A DNA stretch of 64,000 bases from Streptomyces tsukubensis (GCF_003932715.1 NZ_CP020700.1:3990501-4054500); one strand, 5' to 3'. Shown: positions 49,889 through 59,350, counted from the stretch's first letter. Made by a program: numbers and translations. Notes: a model not told the origin generated them from the letters alone.

Positions 49889-50713
49889 TCAGGGTGTGAC
49901 CGCGAACTCCCGCAGAATGACGGCGCCCAGCTCCTGGTCCCCGTCGACCTTCACCCGGTCCGCGACCGCGGCCGGCCGCACCCGGCCGCATGCCAGCCGG
50001 TAGTAGGTCTCCCAGTCGGTGGCGAGGGTGACCACGGGGCCCAGCGAAGGCGATCCGTCGACCGAGCCCCGGCCGTCCGCGCCGACCCGGACCGTACGGA
50101 GGAACTCCAGCGGCCCGTGCACGTCGATCACCACGGCGGAGTTGGGCGGGGCGCCCGCGTCCTTGGCGACCACCTTCGGCAGGGCCTCCAGCAGCACGTC
50201 CCGGGTGATGTGCGCACCCGGCGAGTCCAGATTGCCGGGCCGGCCCAGCGCGGCGCGCAGATCCTGCTCGTGCACCCAGGAGTCGAAGGCCCGCATCCGC
50301 ATCGCCACCTCCAGGGTCATCTCCGCCCCGAGCGGCGCCCGCACCCTGGCGTCCGGCGCCCGGTTCTCGTTCCGCAGCTGCCGGGCCCGCCGGATCAGCA
50401 CGTACTCCAGCTCGGCCACCATCTCCGGCGCGGTGTGATGCCGCCGTACGTCCACCTGCATCTCCATGTACCGCGCGAAGTCGCTCTTCACGTGGTAGAG
50501 ATCGCGGGGCAGGGTGTGGATCGGCCGGGGGTCACCGAGGAACTCGGTCTCCAGCCCGATGACATGGGAGACCACGTCCCGGACGGACCAGGCGGGGCAG
50601 GGCGTCACCCGGTTCCACTCGCCTTCGACGAGTGGTGTCACCAGCTCCGTTATTGCTTCGAGGGAGTGGGTCCAGGCATCGGCGTAGGTCTGGAGGCTGG
50701 GATGGACGGTCAC
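49889..50713 (-). CDS. Maleylpyruvate isomerase-family (DinB-like) protein
   Basis: The 274-residue protein has the mycothiol-dependent maleylpyruvate isomerase N-terminal fold. It starts VTVHPSLQTYADAWTHSLEA, with WNRVTPCPAWSVRDVVSHVI near residue 35 (the His for metal binding in VSHVIG) and later MRAFDSWVHEQDLR. The C-terminal half carries a sterol-carrier-like domain (VTLATDWETYYRLACGR). Such proteins may use mycothiol, but the substrate is unknown. The GTG start at 50713 was chosen for its GAGGGG and the family N-terminus. Confidence 0.82.
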   Translation of the reverse strand: MTVHPSLQTYADAWTHSLEAITELVTPLVEGEWNRVTPCPAWSVRDVVSHVIGLETEFLGDPRPIHTLPRDLYHVKSDFARYMEMQVDVRRHHTAPEMVAELEYVLIRRARQLRNENRAPDARVRAPLGAEMTLEVAMRMRAFDSWVHEQDLRAALGRPGNLDSPGAHITRDVLLEALPKVVAKDAGAPPNSAVVIDVHGPLEFLRTVRVGADGRGSVDGSPSLGPVVTLATDWETYYRLACGRVRPAAVADRVKVDGDQELGAVILREFAVTP

Positions 50714-50991
50714 GGGACCCCTCGACGATTCTGCGGGTGGCTGGCGGTGGCGGTGGCGGGCTGGTTGCGGTGGGAGCGGGAGGCTCGACAGTAAGTTACG
50801 CCGCCGGGCCGCGGCCCGGCAGGGCTTTCGTCTCACGATCGTAGGCCCGGGTGCAAGGCCGGAACACGGGGACGGCGAGGGTTCGCCACGGTGACGGGCA
50901 TTCCCTTCCCGGCTCCCGGAACCACGTGAAGCCTGCTGCAGAATGGCGCAGAGGGTGGCCCTGGTGATGCTACTCGGGCAGCCTTGGCGGT

Positions 50992-51222
50992 ATGGAGATC
51001 AGCGTCAGCCTCCCTGAAAGAGATGTCGCGTTCCTCGACGAGTACGCGGCAGCGACGTCCGCCGAATCCCGGTCCGCAGTGATCCAGATCGCCATCGGCC
51101 TCCTCCGTATGTCCTTGTCGGAGGACGAGTACGCACAGGCGTGGCAGGAGTGGGAGCTGGACGAGGCCGCCGAGGCCTGGTCCGGTACGAGCGGAGACGG
51201 CCTTTCCGGCGGAGCACGGTGA
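50992..51222 (+). CDS. Ribbon-helix-helix antitoxin-like protein without a recognisable toxin
   Basis: The 76-residue protein begins MEISVSLPERDVAFLDEYAA, a ribbon-helix-helix beta strand and first helix, followed by SRSAVIQIAIGLLR. The acidic C-terminus (EDEYAQAWQEWELDEAAEAW) is typical of antitoxins that wrap a PemK/MazF-type toxin. A GTG overlaps its stop codon, the place a toxin gene would start, but that frame ends after 16 codons. It may be a solitary regulator or the remnant of a toxin-antitoxin pair. Confidence 0.7.
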   Translation: MEISVSLPERDVAFLDEYAAATSAESRSAVIQIAIGLLRMSLSEDEYAQAWQEWELDEAAEAWSGTSGDGLSGGAR

Positions 51223-51312
51223 CCTCTGAGTGCTGGGTTCACCCCGGTCCGCGGCCGTGCGACCCATAAGGCATCCTCCGGTGCCCACGCCCCGGAATGC
51301 GGGGATCCGGTC

Positions 51313-53106
51313 ATGCTGTTGGATGGAGGCATGGCTACTCGTGCACGTGTTCGCGCCCCCGAGCTGGTCGGCGGCGGCGGTTGGATCAACACCGGCGGCA
51401 GGGAACTGAAGCTCGCAGACCTCCGCGGCAAGATCGTCGTTCTCGATTTCTGGACCTTCTGCTGCATCAACTGCCTGCATGTCCTCGACGAACTGCGCGA
51501 GCTGGAGGAGAAGCACCGCGACACCCTGGTGATCGTCGGGGTGCATTCTCCGAAGTTCGTGCACGAGGCCGACCACCGGGCGGTCGTCGACGCCGTCGAG
51601 CGGTACCAGGTGGCGCATCCGGTGCTCGACGATCCGGAGCTGGTGACCTGGAAGCAGTACGCGGTACGGGCCTGGCCGACGCTCGTGGTGATCGACCCCG
51701 AGGGGTACGTCGTCGCCCAGCACGCGGGCGAGGGGCATGCGCACGCCATCGCGCGGCTGGTCGCTGAGCTGGAGGAGGAGCACGCGGCCAAGGGGACGCT
51801 GCGGCGCGGGGACGGGCCCTATGTGGCGCCCGAGCCCGTCGCGACCGATCTGCGCTTCCCCGGCAAGGTGCTGGTGCTGCCGTCCGGGAATCTGCTGGTC
51901 TCCGACTCGACCCGGCACCAGCTGGTGGAGCTGGAGCCCGACGGAGAGACGGTGGTCCGCAGGATCGGCGGGGCGGACGAGTTCAACGAGCCGCAGGGGC
52001 TGGCGCTGCTGCCCGACGGGCGGGTCGCCGTCGCAGACACGGTCAACCACCGGATCCGGGCCTACGACCCGTCGAGCGGGGCGGTCGAGACCCTCGCGGG
52101 CACCGGGAAGCAGTGGTGGCAGGGGTCTCCCGCCGAAGGGCCCGCCCTGACGGTCGACCTCTCGTCGCCGTGGGATCTGGCCTGGTGGGACGGGCTGCTG
52201 TGGATCGCCATGGCCGGGACGCACCAGCTGTGGACGTACGACCCGGAGGCCGGGACGGTCCGCCGGGCCGCGGGCACCACCAACGAGGGCCTGGTCGACG
52301 GGCCCGCGGACGAGGCCTGGTTCGCCCAGCCTTCGGGGCTCGCGGTCGCCGCGGACGGGGAGCGGCTGTGGATCGCGGACTCGGAGACCTCGGCGCTGCG
52401 GTGGATCGGCCGGGACGGCTCCGTGCACTCCGCGGTCGGCACCGGGCTCTTCGACTTCGGGCACCGGGACGGCGACGCGGCCCAGGCGCTGTTCCAGCAT
52501 CCGCTGGGGGTGACCGCCCTCCCGGACGGCTCGGTCGCCGTCTGCGACACCTACAACCATGCGCTGCGCCGCTACGACCCGGCGACCGGGCAGGTCACCA
52601 CGCTCGCCACGGAGCTGCGGGAGCCCTCCGGCGCGGTGCTGGCCGACGGGGACATCGTGGTCGTGGAGTCGGCGGCGCACCGGCTGACCCGGCTGCGGCT
52701 GCCGGAGGAGGCGGTACGGGTGGCGGCGGTGGCGCACCGGACGCAGCGCGCGGCCACGGCCGTCGCGGGCGGGCCGGTGGTCCTCGACGTGGTCTTCGAG
52801 GCGCCCAACGGGCAGAAGCTGGACACCCGGTACGGCCCGTCGACCCGGCTGCTGGTCTCGGCCACCCCGCCGGAGCTGCTGCGCTCCGGTGCGGGTACGG
52901 GCACGGAGCTGTCGCGGCGGCTGGAGATCGACCCGGCGGTCGGGGAGGGCGTGCTGCACGTTTCCGCGATGGCCGCTTCGTGCGACGACGATCCGGCGAA
53001 CGAGTACCCGGCGTGCCATGTGCACCAGCAGGACTGGGGCGTTCCGGTGCGGGTCACGGCGGACGGGGAGGCCCGGCTGCCGCTGATCCTGGCGGGCATG
53101 GCCTGA
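51313..53106 (+). CDS. Thioredoxin-like and NHL-repeat protein (NHLRC2 type)
   Basis: The 597-residue protein has an N-terminal thioredoxin domain with the motif FWTFCCINCLHVLDEL (CINC active site, about residue 56). A beta-propeller of NHL repeats (FNEPQGLALLPDGRVAVADT, FAQPSGLAVAADGERLWIAD, FQHPLGVTALPDGSVAVCDT) and a C-terminal beta domain follow. This is the layout of animal NHLRC2. It has no signal peptide, so it is probably cytoplasmic. A redox or scaffold role is likely but unproven. Starts at 51313 (GGGGA 9 bases upstream) and 51331 (MATRARV) are both possible. Confidence 0.88.
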   Translation: MLLDGGMATRARVRAPELVGGGGWINTGGRELKLADLRGKIVVLDFWTFCCINCLHVLDELRELEEKHRDTLVIVGVHSPKFVHEADHRAVVDAVERYQVAHPVLDDPELVTWKQYAVRAWPTLVVIDPEGYVVAQHAGEGHAHAIARLVAELEEEHAAKGTLRRGDGPYVAPEPVATDLRFPGKVLVLPSGNLLVSDSTRHQLVELEPDGETVVRRIGGADEFNEPQGLALLPDGRVAVADTVNHRIRAYDPSSGAVETLAGTGKQWWQGSPAEGPALTVDLSSPWDLAWWDGLLWIAMAGTHQLWTYDPEAGTVRRAAGTTNEGLVDGPADEAWFAQPSGLAVAADGERLWIADSETSALRWIGRDGSVHSAVGTGLFDFGHRDGDAAQALFQHPLGVTALPDGSVAVCDTYNHALRRYDPATGQVTTLATELREPSGAVLADGDIVVVESAAHRLTRLRLPEEAVRVAAVAHRTQRAATAVAGGPVVLDVVFEAPNGQKLDTRYGPSTRLLVSATPPELLRSGAGTGTELSRRLEIDPAVGEGVLHVSAMAASCDDDPANEYPACHVHQQDWGVPVRVTADGEARLPLILAGMA

Positions 53107-53115
53107 CCCGCGCGG

Positions 53116-53158
53116 CCCGCGGGCGGTCGTGGGGCGCTGCCCCGTGACCGCCCGCGGG
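53116..53158. terminator. Bidirectional terminator
   Basis: CCCGCGGGCGGTC and its near-perfect complement GACCGCCCGCGGG form a long GC hairpin between convergent genes. Confidence 0.75.
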
Positions 53159-53171
53159 TCTTCGTCAGACG

Positions 53172-53633
53172 TCAGGGGAGCTTGTTCGCGGCGATCGGGG
53201 AGACCGCGATGCAGGGGCTGACCGCCGCCGCGCCGCTGCTCTTCTTCTCCACCAGCACCTTGCCGTCGTGGGTCACCTTGCAGGTGATGTCGGCGGCACC
53301 GCCGGCGTCGAGGGCGGAGGGGATGACGGTGGGCGCCATGACGCCGCGCAGCGTGACCGTCTTCTTCCAGGGCAGCTGCGGCTTGTTGACCGTCTCCAGG
53401 GTCGGGTTGAGCGCGTCGCCCTTCCCGTTGGCGAACTCGATGGAGTCGACGTTCTTCCCGGTGACCTCGTAGGTCACCTCGTACTCCTTGTTGAGGGTGT
53501 CGTCGACGGCCTTGGAGGCCTCGTCCTTGACCTTGTTCTTGACGGCGTCCTCCGCCTCGGAACAGGCGGTGAGCGTCAGGACGAGTCCGGCGGCAAGGAC
53601 GGCGGCAGTGGTGTGGCGCAGGGAACGGCGCAT
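53172..53633 (-). CDS. MmpS-like lipoprotein
   Basis: The 153-residue protein has a lipoprotein signal with lipobox LTLTAC (Cys near residue 24). A charged stalk (EDAVKNKVKDEASKAVDD) leads to a domain like MmpS transport accessory proteins: YEVTYEVTGKN, QLPWKKTVTLRG, ITCKVTHDGKVLVEKKSSG and a final conserved Cys. It should sit on the outer face of the membrane. No MmpL gene is nearby, so a transport role is uncertain. The start is the ATG at 53633, giving a standard signal peptide. Confidence 0.78.
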   Translation of the reverse strand: MRRSLRHTTAAVLAAGLVLTLTACSEAEDAVKNKVKDEASKAVDDTLNKEYEVTYEVTGKNVDSIEFANGKGDALNPTLETVNKPQLPWKKTVTLRGVMAPTVIPSALDAGGAADITCKVTHDGKVLVEKKSSGAAAVSPCIAVSPIAANKLP

Positions 53634-53759
53634 TGGAGAGAGAACCCCCGGGGTCGTGGTCGGCAGAGCCGCAGACAATCGTAAAGCGAAAGTAAAGTCA
53701 AGCTGTGGGCGGCCGGATGGCGGGGCCGCGCCGCCGTCGGCGCCGCGGCCCGTGACCGG

Positions 53760-55079
53760 TCAGCCTTCCAGGAATGCCACCAGCGCGTTGGCCAGCAGAT
53801 ACGGGTCCTGCGCGCCGCACAGCTCCCGCGCGCTGTGCATGGAGAGGATCGCCACCCCGATGTCGACGGTCCGGATGCCGTGCCGGGCGGCCGTGATCGG
53901 GCCGATGGTGGTGCCGCACGGCATCGCGTTGTTCGAGACGAAGGTCTGCCACGGCACGCCCGCCCGCTCGCAGGCCGCCGCGAACACGGCCCGTCCGGAG
54001 CCGTCGGTGGCGTACCGCTGGTTGACGTTGACCTTGAGGATGGGGCCGCCGTTGGCTCTGGGGTGGTGCGTGGGGTCGTGGCGCTCGGGGTAGTTGGGGT
54101 GGACCGCGTGGCCGGTGTCGGAGGAGAGGCAGACCGTCTCGGCGAAGGCGCGCGCCCGGTCCTCGTAGCCGCCGCCGCGGGCGTACACGGAACGTTCCAG
54201 CACGGTGCCGAGGAGCGGGCCTTCGGCGCCGGTGTCGGACTGGGAGCCGTTCTCCTCGTGGTCGAAGGCGGCGAGGACCGGGATGTACGGCAGGCCTGCG
54301 CCGCGCGCGGATACGGCGGCGAGCGCGGCCGCGCCCGCGTGCACCGAGAGCAGGTTGTCCATCCGGGGACCGGCCACCAGCTCCCGGTCCCGGCCGAGGT
54401 AGGCGGGGGGCTCGACGGGGTGGACCATCAGGTCCCAGCCGGTGACCGAACCGTCGGGGAGACCGGCCTCCTCCTCCAGGAAGCGGATCAGATCGCCTTC
54501 CAGGACCTCCCCGAGGCCCCAGACGGGCTGCATGTGCCGCTGCTTGTCGAGCTTGAGGCCTTCGGTGTTGACCGAGCGGTCGAGATGGACGGCGAGCTGC
54601 GGCACCCGCAGCAGCGCCCGGTCGACGTTGACCAGCCGCTCGGAGCCGTCGCCTAGGGTCAGCCGCCCGGCGAGCCCGAGGTCCCGGTCCAGCCAGGTGT
54701 TGAGCAGGGTCCCGCCGTACAGCTCGACGGCGATCTGGCGCCAGCCCGCGGAGCCCGCGTCGGGCAGGGGCTTGACCCGGAGATTGGGCGAGTCGGTGTG
54801 CGCGCCGACGATCCGGAAGGGGGTGTGCGGCGCGGCGCCCTCGGGCACGAACCAGGCGATGATCGCCCCACCGCGGATCACATAGCGCCCACCGGCCTCG
54901 CCGTCCCAGGCCTCGGCCTCCCGCACCTCGCGGAACCCGGCCTTCTCCAGCTTCTCGGCCGTGTTCGCGACGGCGTGGTACGGCGAGGGTGACGCGGCCA
55001 GGAACGACATCATCTCGTCGGTGTGACCGGGGCCGAAGGGCCCGGCCGCGCTGCTGGTGCTCTGCGGGCTGCTGCTCAT
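53760..55079 (-). CDS. apeB: M18 family aminopeptidase
   Basis: The 439-residue metallopeptidase has the M18 motifs: FRIVGAHTDSPNLRVKPLPD (first metal-binding His in GAHTDS), GGTLLNTWLDRDLGLAGR, AFDHEENGSQSDTGAEGPLL (catalytic EE pair) and SMHSARELCGAQD for the last His. It removes acidic or other N-terminal residues from peptides in the cytoplasm. Length is normal for the family. It is followed upstream, on the same strand, by a Uma2 gene, with TGTGGAAAAC in the spacer. Confidence 0.95.
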   Translation of the reverse strand: MSSSPQSTSSAAGPFGPGHTDEMMSFLAASPSPYHAVANTAEKLEKAGFREVREAEAWDGEAGGRYVIRGGAIIAWFVPEGAAPHTPFRIVGAHTDSPNLRVKPLPDAGSAGWRQIAVELYGGTLLNTWLDRDLGLAGRLTLGDGSERLVNVDRALLRVPQLAVHLDRSVNTEGLKLDKQRHMQPVWGLGEVLEGDLIRFLEEEAGLPDGSVTGWDLMVHPVEPPAYLGRDRELVAGPRMDNLLSVHAGAAALAAVSARGAGLPYIPVLAAFDHEENGSQSDTGAEGPLLGTVLERSVYARGGGYEDRARAFAETVCLSSDTGHAVHPNYPERHDPTHHPRANGGPILKVNVNQRYATDGSGRAVFAAACERAGVPWQTFVSNNAMPCGTTIGPITAARHGIRTVDIGVAILSMHSARELCGAQDPYLLANALVAFLEG

Positions 55080-55130
55080 GAACCCACTGTAACGACCACG
55101 GTCCGACCGGCTCCGCGGCCTGTGGAAAAC

Positions 55131-55742
55131 CTAGAGCCGATCGTATTCGCCCAGGTCAATGTCGATGGTGAAGGGGGCGTCGACTTTCAGCCGGTCGCGG
55201 TGGACCCCGGTCGGTTCATAGCCGTGACCGGTGGCGGAGCGGATGTGGGTGTGGACGACGGGCCGCTTGGTGCGGGGGTCCATCTCGACGAGCCAGAAGT
55301 GGGGGATGCCGGCGGCGGCGTACTTGAGGGGCTTGGTGTCGCGGTCGCGGGACTCGGAGTCGGGGGAGACGACCTCGATGGCGAGTACGACGTCCGATGC
55401 CTGGTATCGGGTCAGTTCGTCCTCGCCGTCACTCTCGGCCGTTACCACGACCAGATCGGGCTCCGGGACTGTCTTGTGGGTCAGGATCACCGCCATCTCG
55501 CGGCGCACCCGCAGATGCTCCGGGATGGTTTGCCGCAGACCCAGCTCCAGCAGGAACATCACCAGCGAATGGAATTTGCGCTGCGGGCTCACGAAGACCA
55601 GGCTCCCGTCGATCATCTCGGTGTGAGGCGGGAGATCGAGGGCGAAGTAGTCGTCCACGGTGTAGCCGTCCTGCGGGGGCATGGGCCACGCGGAGCCGTC
55701 GGGCTGCCTGTGCTGCGTGTGGTCCCCGGCCTTGGCAGTCAT
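55131..55742 (-). CDS. Uma2-family (DUF820) nuclease-fold protein
   Basis: The 203-residue protein has a PD-(D/E)XK-like Uma2 fold: GYTVDDYFALDLPPHTEMID, the acidic residue in PEPDLVVVTAE, and DVVLAIEVVSPDSESRDRDT with the EVVSP core and a following KPLKYAAAGIPHFWLVE. Many actinobacteria carry several copies and their role is unknown. The ATG at 55742 has GGAGG 7 bases upstream; a second upstream ATG is less well placed. Confidence 0.88.
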   Translation of the reverse strand: MTAKAGDHTQHRQPDGSAWPMPPQDGYTVDDYFALDLPPHTEMIDGSLVFVSPQRKFHSLVMFLLELGLRQTIPEHLRVRREMAVILTHKTVPEPDLVVVTAESDGEDELTRYQASDVVLAIEVVSPDSESRDRDTKPLKYAAAGIPHFWLVEMDPRTKRPVVHTHIRSATGHGYEPTGVHRDRLKVDAPFTIDIDLGEYDRL

Positions 55743-55885
55743 GGTGATTCCTCCCATGGACGAGATCTTGGACCCAGATTTCAGCGTACCCAGTTGATAC
55801 GAGGAAACCGTCACTCGAACAGGCGACACATCGGCCCGAGGCTGACGGGCGCCACAGGGATCCGCTGCTCAGCGGCCCTGTCGCG

Positions 55886-56641
55886 TCACGGCTTCTTCTC
55901 GTACGTCAGCGCGCCCTCCGGCAGGTCCAGCGTCGCCGGGCCGCCCCCCTGGACCTGGCGGGAGCGGTCCGCGAGCAGGGTGCCGAGGGCGGCCAGTTCC
56001 TTCGGGGTGTAGGTCTTCGACATGGCCGCCAGGCCGCCCGTGCGGACCGTCACCACCGTGGTGCCGGCCGCCGCGGACAGCAGGGTGCCGGGGCTGTTGA
56101 GGCGGGTGGTGCCCTGCTTGGCCAGGGCGGCGTCGCCGACGCGGGTGGGGAGGGCGACCTCGGTGCTGTTCTTCGGGTCCAGCTCCCTGATCTCCAGGTC
56201 CTTCAGGACCAGCGGGTACGCCGCGGTCGCCGCCGCGCTCGTCCCGTACGCGTACACCGTGAACTCGATATGGCCGGCGTCCCGGTGGGTGAAGAAGGCG
56301 CTGCTCATCTGCAGGGCGCCCTTGCACCAGGCGGAGACGCCGGTGCACATGGCCGCTTTCTTCGTCAGGTCCTCCGCGGTGGGCCGGGAGGTGAGGGACC
56401 AGTCGACGAGGTCGTCGGCGCGGGGGAGGGCGGCGACCGTCTGTTCCGGGGTGAGCCGGGCCGCGGCCGGGCCGCCCCGGTCGGCTTGGTCGGCTTGGGT
56501 CCGGCCCGGTTCGGGGCTCGTACCCGCCCGGGAGCCCGCGCCGGAGTCGGTGTCGGCGTCCCCGCAGCCGGTGAGCAGGACCGCCGTGGCCGCCAGCGCC
56601 GCCGCGAACCCGCTGAAACGTACTCGTCCCGTCGTTCCCAT
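55886..56641 (-). CDS. Putative lipoprotein of unknown function
   Basis: The 251-residue protein has a lipoprotein signal peptide with lipobox LLTGC (Cys near residue 26). A Ser/Gly/Asp-rich spacer and a domain with two Cys close together (MCTGVSAWC) follow. Later segments IEFTVYAYGTSAAATAAYPL and VVTVRTGGLA suggest a PknH-sensor-like or DUF-type extracellular fold. I cannot assign the family. It is a lone gene. Confidence 0.75.
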   Translation of the reverse strand: MGTTGRVRFSGFAAALAATAVLLTGCGDADTDSGAGSRAGTSPEPGRTQADQADRGGPAAARLTPEQTVAALPRADDLVDWSLTSRPTAEDLTKKAAMCTGVSAWCKGALQMSSAFFTHRDAGHIEFTVYAYGTSAAATAAYPLVLKDLEIRELDPKNSTEVALPTRVGDAALAKQGTTRLNSPGTLLSAAAGTTVVTVRTGGLAAMSKTYTPKELAALGTLLADRSRQVQGGGPATLDLPEGALTYEKKP

Positions 56642-56777
56642 GATCCCCCCGTCCTATTGGCGCGATCATACGAACGGCCCGGCACCCGGGGAATCCCCGA
56701 GGTGCCGGACCGGCGTACGCATTTCGCCACAGAATCGCCACGGATGGGCAACCCGGCAGCTCAGCAGGGGTACGGGC

Positions 56778-58610
56778 TCAGAAGGCGGCCTCGTCGAGGT
56801 CCATCAGCGATCCGTCGACCGACTCCGCCAGCGCCCGCTCCACCGAGACGCCCGGCAGGACGTTGGCGGCGAAGAACTTCGCGGCGGCGATCTTGCCCTG
56901 GTAGAACGGCACGTCCTTCGCGGACGCCGACTCCGACCGGAGCTTCTCGGCCGCGACCGCCGCGCCGCGCAGCAGCAGATAGCCGACGACGACGTCCCCG
57001 GACGCGTACAACAGCCGCGTCGTGTTGAGGCCGACCTTGTAGATGTTCCGGACGTCGTCGCCGGTGGCGATCAGGTCCTTGGTCATCGCGCCGACGATCG
57101 CCTCCAGTTCGACGGCCGCCTTGGTCAGCGCGGCCCGGGCCGGGGCCAGTTCCTCGCCGCCCTCGCCGAGCGCGAGGAACTTCTTGATCTCCTCGGCCAG
57201 CGTGTTCAGCGCCTGCCCCTGGTCGCGGACGATCTTCCGGAAGAAGTAGTCCTGGCCCTGGATGGCCGTGGTGCCCTCGTAGAGGGTGTCGATCTTGGCG
57301 TCGCGGATGTACTGCTCCAGGGGGTACTCCTGGAGGTAGCCGGAGCCGCCGAAGATCTGGAGCGCCTGGGCCAGCTGCTCGTACGACTTCTCGGAGCCGT
57401 AGCCCTTGACGATCGGCAGCAGCAGGTCGTTGAGGGCGACCAGGGACGCGGCGTCCTCGCCCGCCGCCTCCTTGACCGCGATGTCGTCCTGGACGGAAGC
57501 GGTGTAGAGGACGAGGGCGCGCATGCCCTCCGCGTACGCCTTCTGCGTCATCAGCGAGCGGCGGACGTCGGGGTGGTGCGTGATGGTGACCTTGGGCGCG
57601 GACTTGTCCATGAAGTTGACCAGGTCCTGGCCCTGGACGCGCTCCTTCGCATACTCCAGGGCGTTGAGGTAGCCGCTGGAGAGCGTGGCGATCGCCTTGG
57701 TGCCGACCATCATCCGGGCGAACTCGATGATCATGAACATCTGGCGGATGCCGTCGTGCTTGTCGCCGATCAGCCAGCCCTTGGCGGGGTGCTGGTCGCC
57801 GAACGTCATCTCGCAGGTGTTGGAGGCCTTCAGGCCCATCTTGTGCTCGACGTTGGTCGCGTAGACGCCGTTGCGCTCGCCCAGTTCGCCGGTCTCCCAG
57901 TCGAACTCGTACTTCGGTACGAGGAAGAGGGAGAGGCCCTTGGTGCCGGGTCCGGCGCCCTCGGGGCGGGCCAGCACATAGTGGAAGATGTTCTCCGCCA
58001 TATCGTGCTCGCCCGAGGTGATGAAGCGCTTCACGCCCTCGATGTGCCAGGAGCCGTCCTCCTGCCGCACGGCCTTCGTCCGGCCGGCGCCCACGTCCGA
58101 GCCGGCGTCCGGCTCGGTGAGGACCATGGTGGAGCCCCACTCCTTCTCGACGGCGAGGGCGGCGACCTTCTTCTGCGCCTCGTTGCCCTCGGCGTAGAGG
58201 ATTCCGGCGAAGGCGGGGCCCGATGCGTACATCCAGATCGCGGGGTTGGCGCCGAGCAGCAGCTCCGCGTACGACCAGATCAGGGAGCGGGGCGCGGTGG
58301 TGCCGCCGATCTCCTCGGGCAGGCCGAGCCGCCAGTACTCCGAGTCCATGAAGGCGCGGTAGCTCTTCTTGAAGGTCTCGGGGACCGGGGCGGTGTGGGT
58401 GGCGGGGTCGAAGACCGGAGGGGTGCGGTCGGCGTCGGCGAACGACGCGGCCAGGTCGTTCTCGGCGAGCCTGGCCAGCTCCTCCAGGATGTTCCGGGCG
58501 GTGTCGGCGTCCATTTCGGCGAACGGACCCGTGCCGTACAGCTTGTCGCGCCCGAGGACCTCGAAGAGGTTGAACTCGATGTCGCGGAGATTCGACTTGT
58601 AGTGCCCCAT
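56778..58610 (-). CDS. Acyl-CoA dehydrogenase, FadE5-like long form
   Basis: The 610-residue protein is of the larger acyl-CoA dehydrogenase class. It has [17 protein letters not shown], the FAD-contacting [40 protein letters not shown], and [20 protein letters not shown] with the C-terminal [17 protein letters not shown] that carries the catalytic Glu in YEGT. The C-terminal domain of about 130 residues is the extension typical of FadE5-type enzymes. It should oxidise medium- to long-chain acyl-CoAs. An imperfect dyad operator lies 31-70 bases upstream, in the divergent spacer with the SseB gene. Confidence 0.93.
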   Translation of the reverse strand: MGHYKSNLRDIEFNLFEVLGRDKLYGTGPFAEMDADTARNILEELARLAENDLAASFADADRTPPVFDPATHTAPVPETFKKSYRAFMDSEYWRLGLPEEIGGTTAPRSLIWSYAELLLGANPAIWMYASGPAFAGILYAEGNEAQKKVAALAVEKEWGSTMVLTEPDAGSDVGAGRTKAVRQEDGSWHIEGVKRFITSGEHDMAENIFHYVLARPEGAGPGTKGLSLFLVPKYEFDWETGELGERNGVYATNVEHKMGLKASNTCEMTFGDQHPAKGWLIGDKHDGIRQMFMIIEFARMMVGTKAIATLSSGYLNALEYAKERVQGQDLVNFMDKSAPKVTITHHPDVRRSLMTQKAYAEGMRALVLYTASVQDDIAVKEAAGEDAASLVALNDLLLPIVKGYGSEKSYEQLAQALQIFGGSGYLQEYPLEQYIRDAKIDTLYEGTTAIQGQDYFFRKIVRDQGQALNTLAEEIKKFLALGEGGEELAPARAALTKAAVELEAIVGAMTKDLIATGDDVRNIYKVGLNTTRLLYASGDVVVGYLLLRGAAVAAEKLRSESASAKDVPFYQGKIAAAKFFAANVLPGVSVERALAESVDGSLMDLDEAAF

Positions 58611-58640
58611 GGCGACGGCTCCGTAAAGATCGAAACGCAG

Positions 58641-58680
58641 TACCGGTGAGTAGCTACAGCCATGATGCTACCCATCGGTA
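58641..58680. promoter_or_regulatory. Dyad operator between the acyl-CoA dehydrogenase and SseB genes
   Basis: TACCGGTGAGTAGC (58641-58654) and GCTACCCATCGGTA (58667-58680) are inverted copies matching at 12 of 14 positions, with a 12-base spacer. Each contains a smaller TACC-N4-(G/A)GTA palindrome. Two adjacent dimer sites fit a TetR-type acyl-CoA-responsive regulator; the gene for it is not in this stretch. Confidence 0.6.
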
Positions 58681-58730
58681 ATAAGGCACAACCCCGAAGC
58701 GGTCATCTGTGACTCGTTACTCTTACTGGC

Positions 58731-59219
58731 ATGTACGGCTATGACCAGAGTCAGGGCGCTCAGCAGCAGTACGCACCCCAGCAGCCCTACGGGGCCCAGC
58801 CGCACGGCCAGCCGTCCCACGGGCAGTCCGTGCCGGGCCAGCCGCTCTATCCGGAGCCGTCCCCGCCGTCCCTCGCCGACGCCGTCCGGGCCTTCACCAC
58901 CGGTTCGCTCGCCGCGGAGGACTTCCAGCAGATCTTCGCCACGTCCAAGGTGTACTGCCCGCGCGGCGACAACCCCGGCTTCCTCGCGCTGCACAACACC
59001 CAGCAGCCGGTGATCCCCATGTTCAGCTCGCTGAAGGAGCTGCGGCGGTACGCGGGCAAGGAGTCCAAGTACTTCGTGATCACCGGCGCCGAGGTGATCG
59101 ACCTGCTGCCGACCGGCTACGGCTTCGTCCTCGATATGGAGGGGCAGCACCGGATGGTCTTTGACGCCAAGGCGGTGGAGCAGATGGTCGACTTTGCGAT
59201 GCGCCGGATGTACGGCTGA
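58731..59219 (+). CDS. SseB-domain protein
   Basis: The 162-residue protein has a Gln/Tyr/Pro-rich N-terminus (MYGYDQSQGAQQQYAPQQPY) and an SseB-type domain: LADAVRAFTTGSLAAEDFQQ, PVIPMFSSLKELRRYAGKES, ITGAEVIDLLPTGYGFVLD. The family is common in Streptomyces and its function is unknown; it is named after a type III secretion protein but is not part of one here. No ribosome binding site precedes the ATG, and a TACTCTTACT promoter-like stretch is close, so the transcript may be leaderless. Confidence 0.8.
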   Translation: MYGYDQSQGAQQQYAPQQPYGAQPHGQPSHGQSVPGQPLYPEPSPPSLADAVRAFTTGSLAAEDFQQIFATSKVYCPRGDNPGFLALHNTQQPVIPMFSSLKELRRYAGKESKYFVITGAEVIDLLPTGYGFVLDMEGQHRMVFDAKAVEQMVDFAMRRMYG

Positions 59220-59249
59220 GAGGCTGAGACGTACGGCGCCGCACGGCGC

Positions 59250-59282
59250 GGGGGGCCCGGGGGAATATCCGCCGGGCCCTCC
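59250..59282. terminator. Terminator after the SseB gene
   Basis: GGGGGGCCCGG and CCGGGCCCTCC pair (one G-U wobble) around an 11-base loop. Confidence 0.6.
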
Positions 59283-59350
59283 GCCGTTCCGGGTGGCAAG
59301 AAGTTCAGGATTCAACTAAAGTGGGAACCGGTAGCCCGAGGAGGTACCCC

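Noticed and set aside
50900-50925. CCACGTGAAGC as a further parS site
   Set aside because: It has four mismatches to the 14-base consensus, mostly in one half.
58731-59219. Type III secretion component because of the SseB name
   Set aside because: The domain is widespread in actinobacteria and no secretion genes are nearby.
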